DNA of 64,000 nucleotides, taken from Poecilobothrus nobilitatus. Lineage: Eukaryota > Arthropoda > Insecta > Diptera > Dolichopodidae. The stretch is taken from positions 105,573,815-105,637,814 of the forward strand of contig OX352772.1 in the NCBI GenBank assembly GCA_947095535.1, in the 5' to 3' direction. Shown here in pieces: positions 1 to 10,722 of this stretch (its first letter is position 1; the number at the start of each line of letters is the position of its first letter). The position numbers and the translations under genes are program-made. The notes below the pieces were generated by a model. The model was not told the origin of the DNA. It saw only the letters and a program-made list of their open reading frames with translations, and ran no database searches.

Positions 1-350
1 GTACAAAAAAAAAATAATCTAAATAAAAAACATTAGTTGTATTATATGCAATACAATAAATAAATGTATTTAAATAAATAAATGTAATGTAAATAAATGT
101 GTTATGTTTAAAATTATATCATAATTTAAAAAAATAAAAAAAATTTTTTTTGCTTAAGTAAGAATTAATTGTGTAAGGTCATTAAATTGAAAAAATGTAG
201 TTGTACAATGTGTTTGAAAGTATTTCTAGAGATAGATGTAGAATAGAGATGACTAATTTTGTTAAAATTAGTACAACATCTATTGACGGGTTAATTTCTA
301 CCGTACTCTGTATTATGTTTGCAGTCCATTAAAAATTTAGTATTTCTAGT

Positions 351-1390
351 TTACCTAACACTATCGTTAAGTCTAAATTTGTTATTAAGAGATTGAATAG
401 AAATACTATTATTCAAAATATCAAAAGTAAAGCATGATGACAATAGTTGTCTACGTAAAGATAAAGAAAGCAAGTTTAATGAATTAAGTCTTGTAGTGTA
501 ACTAGGTAGATTAGCAAAATCAAAAGGGTTATATTGATTCCTTAATGCAAATAAAAGAAATTGCTTTTGAACTGCTTCGATTCTATTGGAATGAACTGCA
601 AAGGTTGGATCCCAAACAATGTTACCGTATTCTAAGATAGATCGAACTAGGGAACAATAAAGAGATTTAGTCACAGCTAAGTCGCTAAATTCATTAGCTC
701 TTCTCTTAATGAAACCTAACATTTTATTAGCCTTTCAAACTATTAGGTCATAGTGAAGATTATAATTAAGTTTATTATCGAGAAGAATTGCTAAATCAGT
801 AATGCTAAAAACCCTTTCAAGAGTTACATTATCTATTTTGTAGTCATATATTAAAGAAGACCGTTTACACGTAACCACTTGATATATTTTTAGGCCATCA
901 GCAAACGAAATGTGAGGTATATTGGTTAGATATTCCGAAAGATCTGAAATAAAAATATTAAACAGAAGCCGGCCTAAATGGCTACCTTGCGATACACCGG
1001 AAGTGACCCCCATGCCGAAATGCCAAAAGTTGATAGTTTGTTTAGCAAAGTGAACTGATCTACCTGATCGAAAGCTTTGCTAAAATCAAAGTAAATTGCA
1101 TCAACTTGGTACCCTTCCTCCATTTCATTCAGGATTTCAGATGTATAAACCATCGAGTTCGTTGTTGTTGAACGACCTTTTCTGAAATCATGTTGTTGTT
1201 CATTTAGTTTTGCATTTATGATAGGAGTAATTCTATCAACGACAATTTTTTCAAATAATTTAGGTATAGTTGAAAGGATTGCTATACCTCGATAATTTTC
1301 TACCGATACTCTATCTCCTTTTTTAAAAATAGGGGTTAAGTTCCACTTTAAAAAATAGGGAGGATTTCCACTTTTGTGGGAAAATCTCAA
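351..1390 (-). pseudogene. LINE copy 1 reverse transcriptase, broken into three frames
   Basis: Three overlapping or adjacent frames (1390-974, 1013-735, 722-351) read in order as one RT. The first carries the fingers region (FKKGDRVSVENYRGIAILS) and palm motif A (YFDFSKAFDQV). The second carries GVSQGSHLGRLLFNIFISD, the block just before the catalytic loop. The third carries the thumb region (SILEYGNIVWDP). The catalytic FADD box reads FADG, so a metal-binding aspartate is lost. Frameshifts fall near 1013 and 730. The gene would have copied element RNA at the target site. It cannot do so now. Confidence 0.8.
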
Positions 1391-1473
1391 TTGAAAGTGA
1401 CTTATTGAAAATAAAATGAAGAGGGAAGATTAGACTGTGAGAATAATTATGTAAAAAGATTGTAGGAGATTTT

Positions 1474-2175
1474 TTATATTAAAATTGCTTCAAGAATATC
1501 ATTTTCAGAAAGATACACATCTGTAAATAGCAAATTTGAGCTATTAGACATCATTGAATTGGGATACCCAAATAATTTCCGTTTTGTGTTAACAAAATCA
1601 AAAAATTTTTTACGATCAGTAACAAGTTTGTTGCCAATATCCGTGACATAGTTTAATAAGACCAAAGTCAATTTCATCATGAAAGTTAACCGGTAATAAC
1701 AAATTATCAGCGTCATCAACAATGAAAGAAATAGCAGGAGGCCAAACACAAAAATTGAGTCATCCTCATGCATTTCTGAAATAATATTGTGGTATACACT
1801 ATAAAAATCAGAATATGAGAAATTGTCAGAGTTCGGAGAGAAACAAACAATACCTAGGTATAAATTATTTGTATCTAATTTTATTTTAACAAATTGGTGA
1901 TCGAAAGACTGATGTGTACCAGTGATTAATGGTACACTAGATAAGTTATTCTTTACAGCAAGTAGAACACCACCTCTTCGTCAACAATTTACAGATAGAT
2001 AATCACGATCCTTTCTGTAAATGGACCAATTATCATCAAGAATTTCCTCGTTTGTAAAAGAATCGTTGAGCCATGTTTAACTTATAACTAATACACTGAA
2101 ATTACACGACTTGGATTCAACAAAAAGCTTCTTGAGCTTGCCTCTCATGCCACTACAATTGTCGTAAAACATTTT
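1474..2175 (-). pseudogene. LINE copy 1 apurinic-type endonuclease and linker, decayed
   Basis: Minus-strand translation from about 2175 gives NCSGMRGKLKKLF, the usual start of an APE endonuclease (more often QN.RGLRTK). A stop falls just before TWLNDSFTNEEILDD, and a second stop falls just before RRGGVLLAVKN. The usual GDFN active-site block is missing: the frame runs from DDSIFVFG into unrelated sequence near 1745 while DDADNLLLP is in another frame. The last 300 bases (1773-1474) encode the charged linker towards the RT. This domain would nick the target DNA. Confidence 0.65.
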
Positions 2176-2329
2176 AATGTTGTTTATGTTGTTGAAGGTT
2201 TGAGAGGTTTTTTTGGTGTAAGTAACGTTAGATAAAGAGATGACATTTGAGCTTGGTTGAAACTTGAGTAATTACTTAAACTTTGGACGACAAAACTTGT
2301 TATAACTCTCAAGTGATTGATTTAAATGA

Positions 2330-2668
2330 TTAGTTGCTATTGTAATGACTACGATAAGCCTTAAGATCATCTTCGACCTCTTTAACAGAGAAGCCCATAT
2401 TTTTATGATATCTGAGATAAAGATCGTATAAATCTTTATAATTAGATGGCAGGCCCTCATTGTGAATGAGAACTGACAAGCGAGCCCTAGTTTTACCTTC
2501 TACAACGGTGTTATACGAATCATTACGTAAATAGGCTAGGAAAAGTCTAACGTTGTAGAGAATCCTCTCATCTCTGAATTTTGACAGAGCATATTTGCAA
2601 TCTTCTGTTAGAGATTCCTTTGTCGTTATCGTTATAATTATTATTATTATTATTGTCGTTACTAACAT
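2330..2668 (-). pseudogene. Unrecognised ORF, possible ORF1 C-terminus of LINE copy 1
   Basis: This open frame of about 105 real codons lies directly upstream (in the minus-strand sense) of the LINE copy 1 endonuclease. It contains no cysteine knuckles. It is charged, with SKFRDERILYNVRLFLAYLR and later LYDLYLRYHKNMGF. Its N-terminus is artificial, because it begins in the neighbouring (ATT)n array and reads as a run of isoleucines. Position suggests the tail of the LINE's ORF1 protein, cut off by the array and the R1 element on its right. I do not recognise the domain. The minus-strand fragment at 5549-6003 may be its other half. Confidence 0.35.
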
Positions 2669-2778
2669 TACTATTATTATTATTGTTATTATTATTATTA
2701 TTTTTATTATTATTATTATTTTTATTACTATTATTATTATTATTATTATTATTTATATTATTATTATTATTATTATTA

Positions 2779-2813
<35 letters not shown>

Positions 2814-2816
2814 ATA

Positions 2817-2910
<94 letters not shown>

Positions 2911-2925
2911 TAATTATTGTTCACA
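2632..2925. repeat. (ATT)n / (TTA)n trinucleotide microsatellite, about 290 bp
   Basis: Nearly uninterrupted TTA/ATT triplets with occasional T insertions and ATG or GTT interruptions. Both strands stay open over the array (poly-isoleucine on plus, poly-asparagine on minus), so any ORF crossing it is an artefact. The array ends exactly where the GC-rich R1-clade LINE begins. Confidence 0.97.
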
Positions 2926-3799
2926 CCAAAAAGAAGCGGAAAAGACTGCAGTCGGCGAAGGACAAGACTGCAGTTAGCGCCAATGCGGCAGGGGGCACCG
3001 AAACCGTGACCGGTGCCAAGACTGTGGAGGGTATTAAGGGGACGGAGCACAGAAGAGCTCGGAAACGGGGGCCACACATCAAGCCCGAGGCAGTGGTGGT
3101 TAGGCCCAAGGACGGTCGCTCATATACCGATGTCCTGGCGGATATACGGGCCACTATGAAGCCAGAGGATTCGGGGACAAACGTCAAGGCGATACGGCAG
3201 ACGAAGACAGGAGGGGTTCTCATAGAGCTTGGTTCTAGGACCAAGGATAGAGAAGCCTTCCGGAAAGCAGTTCAGGGAGTCTTGGGAGGTAGGACTGCGG
3301 TACGCAGCCTTGAGCCTAGATTCTCCCTGGAGATTCGTGGGCTGGACTGCCTTGCTACAGAGGCGGAGGTGGAAGCAGCAATAAGGCGGGACGTCCCGGA
3401 GGCACATGACTTCCGGGTAGGGCTGATTAAGCAGAATGCAGGAGTCAGAAATACGCCATTATAGACATCGGCGAACGAGTGGCTCGTAAGCTTATTGGTC
3501 TGAGTAAGAACAAAATCGGCTGGGTTAGCTGCAGAGTCCGGAGGAGAGTCGACCTGGAGCGTTGCTTCAGGTGTCTTGCTTTTGGCCATATAGCACGGAC
3601 GTGCAAAGGTCCAGACAGGAGTCGCCTCTGTCGGAGGTGTGGCGGAGAGGGTCATCTGGCGAAGGACTGCAGCGAAAACGAGCACTGTGTCCTCTGTTTC
3701 GATGCGGGCTGTAAGGCTGAAGAGTTGACCCACACAGCAGGAGCGGGGCGATGCAAGATCTTCAGGACGGCACTGCAGAAGGGGAGGGAATCAAGATGA
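2926..3799 (+). pseudogene. R1-clade ORF1 (Gag-like, three CCHC knuckles), one frameshift
   Basis: The first part (2926-3463) is a basic N-terminus (KKKRKRLQSAKDK) followed by the conserved region with SYTDVLADIRATMKPEDSG and LEIRGLDCLATEAEVEAAI. A frameshift near 3449-3463 moves the reading to a second frame (AIIDIGERVARKLIGLSKNK, then GWVSCRVRRRVDLERCF). That frame ends in zinc knuckles: CFRCLAFGHIARTC, CRRCGGEGHLAKDC and a third beginning CVLCFDAGC. The arrangement matches ORF1 of R1/TRAS/SART-type LINEs, which binds element RNA. No start methionine is visible. ORF1 ends within a few bases of the ORF2 start, as is usual in this clade. Confidence 0.82.
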
Positions 3800-5348
3800 T
3801 TAAAATCCTGCAGGCCAACCTGAATAGGAGTCGGGTTGCTAGGGATCTTCTCCGCCAGATGGCCAGAGAGAAGGGTATTGACCTACTGCTCATTAGTGAG
3901 CAGTATAGTAATAACCACCCTTCTCCATGGTACCCAGATGACCTGGGGACAGCAGCGATATGGATCCCGCATCCGGCGAAACTTCCGGTGAACGAGCACG
4001 GACGTGGGCGCGTGTCCACCTTTAGACGGCCAGGATATTCGGAAACCATTCCAGATGTCTCCTTTGCATTCGAGCAGCTCGTCCCTTTTCTTCGTAACTG
4101 GCATGTGATCGAGGACTATACGGGCAGTGATCCAAGATCTAGGGGTCCATCTAGACTAGATGGTCCATCAGTATATTGTATTCGAGTTGCGCGAAGGCCA
4201 GCAGCGGCAAGCGGTGCTTGCTGGTCGCTCTCCCTGGACCATGAGTAGGGTTGACGAGGCTAAGTTCGCCCGCTCAGTTTCATGGGAGGTAGTGGCACCC
4301 ATGGCAGCTGTCCGAGGGAACCGGAACCGGTGCGAGGAGATCGTCGACTCTGCCATGAGGACAGTATTGGAAGAGTGCGGGGCTTCTGTACCCCGCAAAG
4401 GGCCTCGTCACGGGAAAATACCGGTATACTGGTGGACTCATGAAATCGCGGATTTGAGGCGTGAATGTTTAAGGCTTCCGCGCAAATCGCAGCGCGCTAA
4501 AGGCCGACATGAGATTGCCCGTTGGTCTGCCGACCACAAGGCCAAGCAGAAGGAGCTTCGCCAGGCCAACAGTGGTAGTAAGGCTCGGTGTCTAAGGAAG
4601 GTGAGGGAGGATTTCGAGACAGATCCATGGTGTTTGGGTTACAAAATCGTAACTCAAAAGCTTGGCATGAGAGGTGGTGTCGCCCCCATGGACGCTGCTT
4701 GCACGGAGTGTTCCCTGCGCACCCGGCGCGGATGAGAAGAAGTGCGGACTCCCGAGGCGAGATTGTCTACCTCTCCAAGGAGGAGCTGGAAACCGCTGTC
4801 TGCTCTCTCAAGCCAAGGAGAGCACCCGGGCTGGATGGATTACCGAGGGAGATATGGAAGCTAGTGTTAAGGGCTGGGCCTGACATCTTGCTGAATATGT
4901 ACAATGCGTGTCTTTCAGCGGGAGTCTTCTGTGCTCGCTGCTTAGGGCGAGGCTGCACTCCGCTATGGAGGACGCAGGGGTGCTTTCTCCGCGGAAGTAC
5001 GGCTTCAGGTCCGGTAGGTCAACGGTGGATGCCATTGCCGAGGTGATGAATGCCGTAAAGCGGGCGGAGCTACAACCATTTCTCAAGTCGACTGGTCCTC
5101 TTGCTGACACTCGATGTGAGAAATGCTTTTAACTCTCTCAGATCGGTGGACGTCATCAGAGCACTGGAGGACGACTTCCGGGTGCTGGAATACCTTCTCC
5201 AGATGATGGACGATTACCTGGCGGACCGGACTCTGACGTACGATACCTCGCAGGGGGCAAGGAGCATTGTGGTTACTGCGGGCGCGGCGCAGGGGTCTCT
5301 CCTCGGATTAAATCTCTGGAACGCTGCCTATGAGAGCTTGCTGCGCTT
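3796..5348 (+). pseudogene. R1-clade ORF2 (endonuclease-RT), two internal deletions, frameshifted
   Basis: It starts with MIKILQANLNRSRVARDLL, the typical R1 endonuclease N-terminus. Near 4014 the text jumps from NEHGRGRV to STFRRPGYSETIPD, skipping the middle of the endonuclease with its GDFNA block. The linker follows in a second frame (4160-4735). RT begins with KPRRAPGLDGLPREIWK. A second jump at about 4930 removes the early fingers region and lands on LRARLHSAMEDAGVLSPRK, followed by YGFRSGRSTVDAIAEV. Motif A (LLTLDVRNAFNSL) and the AAQGSLLG block are present. The FADD box would lie in the gap. The deletions make this copy inactive. Confidence 0.85.
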
Positions 5349-5548
5349 NNNNNNNNNNNNNNNNNNNNNNNNNNNNNNNNNNNNNNNNNNNNNNNNNNNN
5401 NNNNNNNNNNNNNNNNNNNNNNNNNNNNNNNNNNNNNNNNNNNNNNNNNNNNNNNNNNNNNNNNNNNNNNNNNNNNNNNNNNNNNNNNNNNNNNNNNNNN
5501 NNNNNNNNNNNNNNNNNNNNNNNNNNNNNNNNNNNNNNNNNNNNNNNN
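5349..5548. other. Assembly gap, 200 Ns
   Basis: Exactly 200 undetermined bases. A round number suggests a fixed-size scaffold gap of unknown true length. The R1 element enters it from the left and an unrelated minus-strand frame enters from the right. Confidence 0.99.
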
Positions 5549-6003
5549 TCAGAACAAAAGCCAGCCTGAGTTACATTTTTTGAATTTTTAACTGTATTGT
5601 AGTTTATTTGTTTAAAAATAAACGCATTCTGATCTGCACAATAGTTGAAAGGTTCATCAGTCTGAGTCCAAATATCTTTTGAGTTGCGACTTAGATACAT
5701 TTGGTTGTATCTAAATGTATCAAAAGATGTATCAAGACTAGCATCTAGTTTCATACCCATATTCGAAATTTCTTTTCTTAATGAACCTATCTGCTCTTTA
5801 AATTTCTCTGCAACGTCAGTAGTAGTGTCGATAAATTTTGAATTAAAAAGTTTTTGCACTTGTAAGTTAATAGAAGATTTTAACTCATTAGTAAATGACT
5901 TGATAGATTCATTAGTAGAATTTAATGCCGAGATAAACTCATCTTTATTGAACACTGCGTTCTGCTTCAAATGATCATTCTGCTTTAGTGACGTTCTGCT
6001 CAA
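5549..6003 (-). CDS. Unrecognised partial ORF, coiled-coil-like, enters the assembly gap
   Basis: An open frame of about 150 codons starting MSRTSLKQNDHLKQN. It contains no cysteines in a knuckle pattern. The central part has regular hydrophobic spacing (ALNSTNESIKSFTNELKSS, then EKFKEQIGSLRKEISNMG) as in a coiled coil, followed by DIWTQTDEPFNYCADQ. Coiled-coil N-termini are common in LINE ORF1 proteins. Together with the minus-strand fragment at 2330-2668 it could be one ORF1 split by the R1 element and the (ATT)n array. The C-terminus is unknown because of the gap. Confidence 0.4.
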
Positions 6004-6084
6004 GGTATTATTACTCCCTTAGAAAAAAAAAAATTACGCCTTACATCAACTAAACGAGGACTAGCTTCAACCATTAACATTTAT

Positions 6085-7444
6085 TTCCTCTAAATTCACC
6101 GAAAACCCGAGAAAGTATAGTACATATGATCCGCTATTTACTAAGCCATAATTAACCACTATTTACGAAGCCATCACATATTTCAAGCATCACCTCGAAG
6201 GAAGTCCATTCACTATATTCACGGACCACAAACCAATAACATTTGCATTTTGTAAAAAACTAGAGAAAGCCTCGCTTCACCAATGTCGACAGCTCGACTT
6301 TATTGATCACTTCTCAACGGATATCAGACACATCAAAGGTGTGGACAATATTATACCAGATTTGTTGTCTCGTATTGAAAAGATTAAATCAACAACTATT
6401 GACTACGAAGCATTAGCGAAAGATCAAGGAGCGAACTAAGCCAACTTTTGGACATTAAACCGCTGAAATTGGAAAACTACACCAGTAAAATTTACTTAAC
6501 TAGTGAAATTTACACAAAGAATGCGACACTTCGTAACAAAAAAAACTATGGTCTAATTGTCTTACAATTTGTTCAAGGCCCCGTTACAGTCACATTAAAT
6601 TACTTCTAGTAGATTTGAACGATGATGATTTGATGATTGATCGTAAATGTTGATCTGGTTGGACAATTACCCTCATCAGACGGATTCCAGTATCTACCGC
6701 TATTGATATATTTTCCCGCTGGCCGAAGGCAATTCCAATACCAGATATATCAGCAGAAACAGTGGCCAGGTATTTTATAACGGACTAGATCTCTAGATAT
6801 GAAGTTCCACTGAGAATAACTACGTACAGAGGTCGCCAGTTTGAGTCGCAACTTTTTGCACAGCTTAACAATTTAGTCGGATGAAAACATCTAAGAACTA
6901 CATCATACCACCCACAAAGCAATGGTATGATAAAGCGTTGGCATCGAACTTTAAAAGCGGCTTTGAAAAAACTTAGTAACTATTGGTTCAACGATTTTCC
7001 ACTCATCTTATTTGGGATTAGATCATGTTATAAATCGGTGCTATAAATCGAAAGTTATTACCGCTGAGATGATTATGGGTACAAACCGACGTTTACCAGG
7101 AGAGTTTCTAACAAATTCAACTTCAAGCCAAATGTTAAATGAAACTGAATTCGTCAGGAACATAAGGGACAAATTTGAAAAATTAAAATCCGTCTAAGAA
7201 TCCAAACATACAAGTTCGAACAGTCACATATTCGTTCACAAAACATTAAATGAGAGCAGTCACGTTTTCATTCGAAACGATTCAGTTCGCACACCGCTTC
7301 AGCTTATTTATAACGGACCATATGAAGTAGTGAATGTGAAGTGAAGAAATTCGGTTGACCGTCTCAAGCCAGCCTTTATGATGTTTGAAAAGATCGATAA
7401 ACAAGGATCTACAAGAAGAGATTTTTTGAAACAAAAATTTGGTT
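6085..7444 (+). pseudogene. Ty3/gypsy pol remnant: RNase H and integrase
   Basis: Plus-strand frames read RKYSTYDP, then AITYFKHHLEGSPFTIFTDH, then RQLDFIDHFSTDIRHIKG and IPDLLSRI: the RNase H domain and its C-terminal hallmark. From about 6640 the integrase core follows: VDLVGQLPSSDGFQYL, AIDIFSRWPKAIPIPD, TTYRGRQFESQLFAQLNN and TSYHPQSNGMIKRWHRTLKA. The third catalytic residue, normally E in NGMIERWHR, reads K. There are many stops and frameshifts. The tail (RLKPAFMMFEKIDKQ) ends near 7444. No LTRs were recognised. It is a different lineage from the two env-carrying elements elsewhere in the window. Confidence 0.82.
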
Positions 7445-8630
7445 AAATTTAGTTTCAATTTTAATTTTATTTATTTTTTTGTTTTTTTTTTTATTATTTA
7501 CAAATTTTCGAACTGCGTGTATACTGTATCGTAAAAAAAAATATAACAGACACTTAAAAATACAAAATTAAGTTCAACATTAGTTTTTGTTTAGATTTAC
7601 ATATGTAGTTGTTTACGAATTTATTATCATAAAAAAAGAAAAGTGAATATACATTTGGATTATGTTAAATTTATAAACATGTATATTTTAATTGATAGAA
7701 TATAAAGTTTAGTTAAATATTGATTGATATAACTGACAATTGGTCTAAAGAGCAGACATTGAAATTAATTAAAGAATTACAAAAATATCGATGTTAGTTC
7801 AGTCTACTAGATGTTAATTTTACCAATTAATCTAAACAGGCTAAATAAATCTAAATCTAAAAAATTTAATTTATTTAAAGAATATTTTTTTTTTATTTAA
7901 TACACACATATTTTCACATGTACAAAAAAACAACAAAAAAATTCCACTTTTAACACAACAGCCGACTAAACATTCTATCCATTGTTCAATAATCTAATAA
8001 TCAATATTCAATACTCGAATAAGGGGAATTTTAAACATCGTGTAAAACAGAAGAGTCGACGTGATGTCATGTACTGCATAATATATCCGTGTGATTTGGC
8101 GTATTAATTCCAATTACTCACGACGTCGTAATTTTATTTTATTGCAAAAGAATATAGATATATTACTAATAGATGGGAAATTAGGTATAGTCATTTCTTT
8201 TCTTCTTATGTGTTTTCCTATCTTAACGTATTCAGTTAAAAAAGTACATATGCATTTTATAATATGTATACATTTCGATCACTCAGCTCTTTATATTTAT
8301 TAAAATAATGTAAAGCAGCTTCTCCTAACCAGTTTCATCCAGATATTTGAAGTTTTTATATTACTTAATAATTGACATATATTGTTTTAAAAATTAAAAT
8401 TTAATTTAATTAAGGTTATTCAAAATTTTTAAATTTTTTTTTATATAAAAATATTTTTGTTATGAAAATAATGAACGACTCACGACCACGGTAGGCCAAC
8501 TTAAAGCAATTGTTTTTTTCTTTATATGAGATTTCACTTCTGTCATTTGTGAAATTTAATATTTGATTTTTTCATTTGACACGCCATATTCTCTCAGTAG
8601 GTAATGAGGCACCTTGGCGTGGGAAAAAAA
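7445..8630. other. AT-rich spacer, nothing recognised
   Basis: Long T and A tracts and short chance ORFs only (for example a 70-codon frame at 8091-8303 with no recognisable features). It may include the LTR of the decayed gypsy element to its left, but no second copy is present to define it. Confidence 0.6.
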
Positions 8631-8840
8631 TTATGCAAATGAGCTCACGACAAAGGTGTTTGAACTTTAAAGGAATATTGTTGGCGCATGTGCATAGGAA
8701 TGTTATTAAGTTTTATGCAAATGAGCTCACGGCAAAGGTGTTTGAACTTTTAAGGAATGTTGTTGGCGCGTGCGCATAGGAATGTTATTAAGATTTATGC
8801 AAAGGTGTTTGAATTTTTAAGGAACGTTGTTGGTGCGTGT
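8631..8840 (+). repeat. Tandem repeat, about 81-bp unit, three copies
   Basis: Units begin at 8633, 8714 and about 8797. Units 1 and 2 begin ATGCAAATGAGCTCAC and continue AAGGTGTTTGAACTTTTAAG, then TTGGCGC and CATAGGAATGTTATTAAG. The third unit lacks about a dozen bases after ATGCAAA. The units differ by a few substitutions. Confidence 0.9.
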
Positions 8841-9165
8841 GCATATAGAAAACTTGTTTATTGTGAATAATTGCATAATAGTTTGAAATGTTTTTATAAG
8901 TACTTGTTAATGTAGAACGAAAATTTAAGAGCAGGTGTAGAAAAATGAGGTGCAGTTTTTTTTTTGCATTATTAAAATATTAGTTTGAAAGCTTTTTTAA
9001 TACAAAAATGCAGTAATTTTTAATACAAAAATGAAATAAATAACATGCAGGTATTGGATATTGTATCCTAGTTTTAAGTAATTTAAAGTAAAGGTTGTAT
9101 GTATAAAATCGTGAAAAAAAAAGAAAAGAAATAAAAAAGTTGTATTTATTGATTTACGAGTTACC
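8841..9165 (+). repeat. Left arm of a diverged inverted repeat (partner at 58922-59172)
   Basis: Reads GCATATAGAAAACTTGTTTA, then GTTTGAAATGTTTTTATAAG, then AATGTAGAACGAAAATTTAA, later GTATGTATAAAATCGTG. The same blocks in the same order occur on the opposite strand at 59172 down to 58922. The two arms face each other like terminal inverted repeats, with the Polinton integrase genes inside both. Indels of up to about 90 bp separate the copies. Confidence 0.75.
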
Positions 9166-9642
9166 TTTTATTATGATTTACCTTTCCAACAGTGTATAAA
9201 TATTAGGGGGGTTTTTTGGTAAAATCAGGAGATATTTGATTTTTAAAGAAAAATAAAAAAGATTGTTTTTATTTTCAAAAATTTTCAACTTTGAACTACA
9301 ATATTTCCAGAACGGCAAGACCTATCGTCACCAAATAACTGTTAAAATATTTTTCAGATTACTATCTTATAAGGTAAGAAAGCCGAATATATATATATCT
9401 TACAGATTTTCAGATATAACTGTTTTTAAATAAAAACACTAAAACAACAAGGATGCTTTCAAATATCCTTTTCGTCCTTAAAGGATAAAATACGCCATTA
9501 AGGATATATATTTTTAGAAAGGTGGCAACACCAAGTATCTTGCAGATATAGACATTTGGTTCTACGCGGGTACAACATTTACCATAGTAGAGCCAAAAGA
9601 AAAATTAATAATGAATTGTAAAAATAAAAAAGCAAATTAGTT
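9166..9642. other. AT-rich spacer, nothing recognised
   Basis: Between the left inverted-repeat arm and the integrase. It contains a G run at 9206-9213 and a short TA repeat near 9390, and no open frame of note. Confidence 0.6.
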
Positions 9643-10722
9643 TCATATAATAACGTTTTTATTTACCCAAGAATTATTGTGATCTTTATCAAAACCTAAA
9701 CATTTAACAAAAACTTGATTTCCTTTTCTTTTCAATATTTTTTCAACAAGAATAGTGTCAGGATTTTTGACTCGAGTAAGTTCAGTCTCGTAAAAAGAAC
9801 CTGAAATCGGTGTTTTTGTATAATCAAGTAAGTTGTAAGTTATTGGGTCTGTGCATTTTACTTCTTTAATTGTAAATATTTCTGTTGACCAGTTTGGTTG
9901 ATAACCTTTTGCTAAGTTTCCTTTGTATTTACTTATGCGTACATAATCTCCATCTTTGTATTTGGCTTTCTGATAAAATTTCGGTTGCATGTAAATGTTC
10001 TTCAAAATATATTTCTCGTTTGTTTTTGTAACTTTTTTAGGTTGAAGTTTAATTGTGTGATGGTATGTTTAGTTGTATTTCTCAATAAGTGAGCGCAAAA
10101 TAGATATCCACTTATAATTACCCTCAAAACTAAACTGTATGATAATGATTAATTTTTTTTATTTCCATAAGCTTTCTAAATTCTTTGTTAAAAAACTCCT
10201 TACCTTGATCAGATTGAATATTTTTTGGGAGTGTTCCAGCACGTTTTGCATGCCAAGTAAAACGTTATTAGCATTTTCAGTTTTAATTAGCTCAGCATAA
10301 GCATATTTGCAAAAGATATCTATTACAGTTAATAAATATTTATTTCTTTTGTTATAGTTTGCATATAGAATCATTTCTACTAAATCGATTTGCCATTTAT
10401 CGTTTAAACCTTTTTGAATAAATTTTCTTCGACGAAAGTTTCATCTGACTGGTCTATGTATTTCCCATACTATTTGTGCCCTTGACATTACGCCTGTACC
10501 ATTTAATCAGATTTTCCAATTTTATATTATATTTTTCTATAGAGCTTCGTATATTTTTCTACGAGTTGTCGTAAGCCCAAGGACAAAGAGCAAAATGAGT
10601 TCCTGTTCTGTTGTTGAAAATTCTTTAATATATTTATACATGTGAAAAATACGTTGCTTATGCTCATTTAATAAGACAGAGGAATATGATTTTAAAAGCT
10701 CTTCCACTTCTTTCACCTCCAT
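9643..10722 (-). pseudogene. Polinton/Maverick integrase (retroviral-type, chromodomain), left copy
   Basis: On the minus strand the N-terminal part (10722-10537, TTRRKIYEALYRK at its end) runs through stops into a region starting MSRAQIVWEIHRPVR near 10488. The catalytic core follows, QIDLVEMILYANYNK and YLLTVIDIFCKYAYAE with the first Asp, and QSDQGKEFFNKEFRKLM in a shifted frame with the second. The last frame (10005-9643) holds YKDGDYVRISKYKGNLAKGY, the SH3-like tail seen in Polinton and Ty3 integrases, then a chromodomain-like end (VEKILKRKGNQVFVKCLGFD). Frameshifts near 10150-10250 and stops make it inactive. It would insert the virus-like DNA into the genome. A second copy lies inverted at 53088. 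Confidence 0.82.

Larger units (their letters stand above)
50..2250 (-). mobile_element. Degenerate non-LTR retrotransposon (CR1/Jockey-group LINE), copy 1
   Basis: Reading on the minus strand gives, in order, an endonuclease domain (about 2175 to 1790), a linker (about 1773 to 1474) and reverse transcriptase blocks (1390 to 351). This is the normal layout of ORF2 of an APE-type LINE. The 3' end lies near position 60-100, where the plus strand shows repeated ATAAATAAATG units, as expected for an A-rich LINE tail read backwards. Frames change several times and there are stops, so this copy is dead. The clade call rests on the look of the endonuclease and RT blocks and is only approximate. Confidence 0.75.
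2925..5348 (+). mobile_element. R1-clade LINE, internally deleted, cut by assembly gap
   Basis: A strikingly GC-rich block compared with the rest of the window. It carries a zinc-knuckle ORF1 followed by an endonuclease and RT ORF2 of the R1 clade. It starts abruptly inside ORF1 next to the (ATT)n array, so it is 5'-truncated or started within the array. It ends in the run of Ns before the RT catalytic FADD box. ORF2 has lost two internal pieces and there are several frameshifts. No 28S rDNA sequence flanks it, so this is not a canonical R1 target. Confidence 0.88.

Noticed and set aside
2568..3464. Long ORFs with poly-isoleucine (plus) and poly-asparagine (minus) stretches
   Set aside because: They are produced by the (ATT)n array. 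Only the part after about 2925 on the plus strand is real coding text (R1 ORF1).
2925..5348. Ribosomal DNA insertion
   Set aside because: R1 clade alone suggested it, but no 28S sequence lies on the visible flank; the left neighbour is an (ATT)n array.
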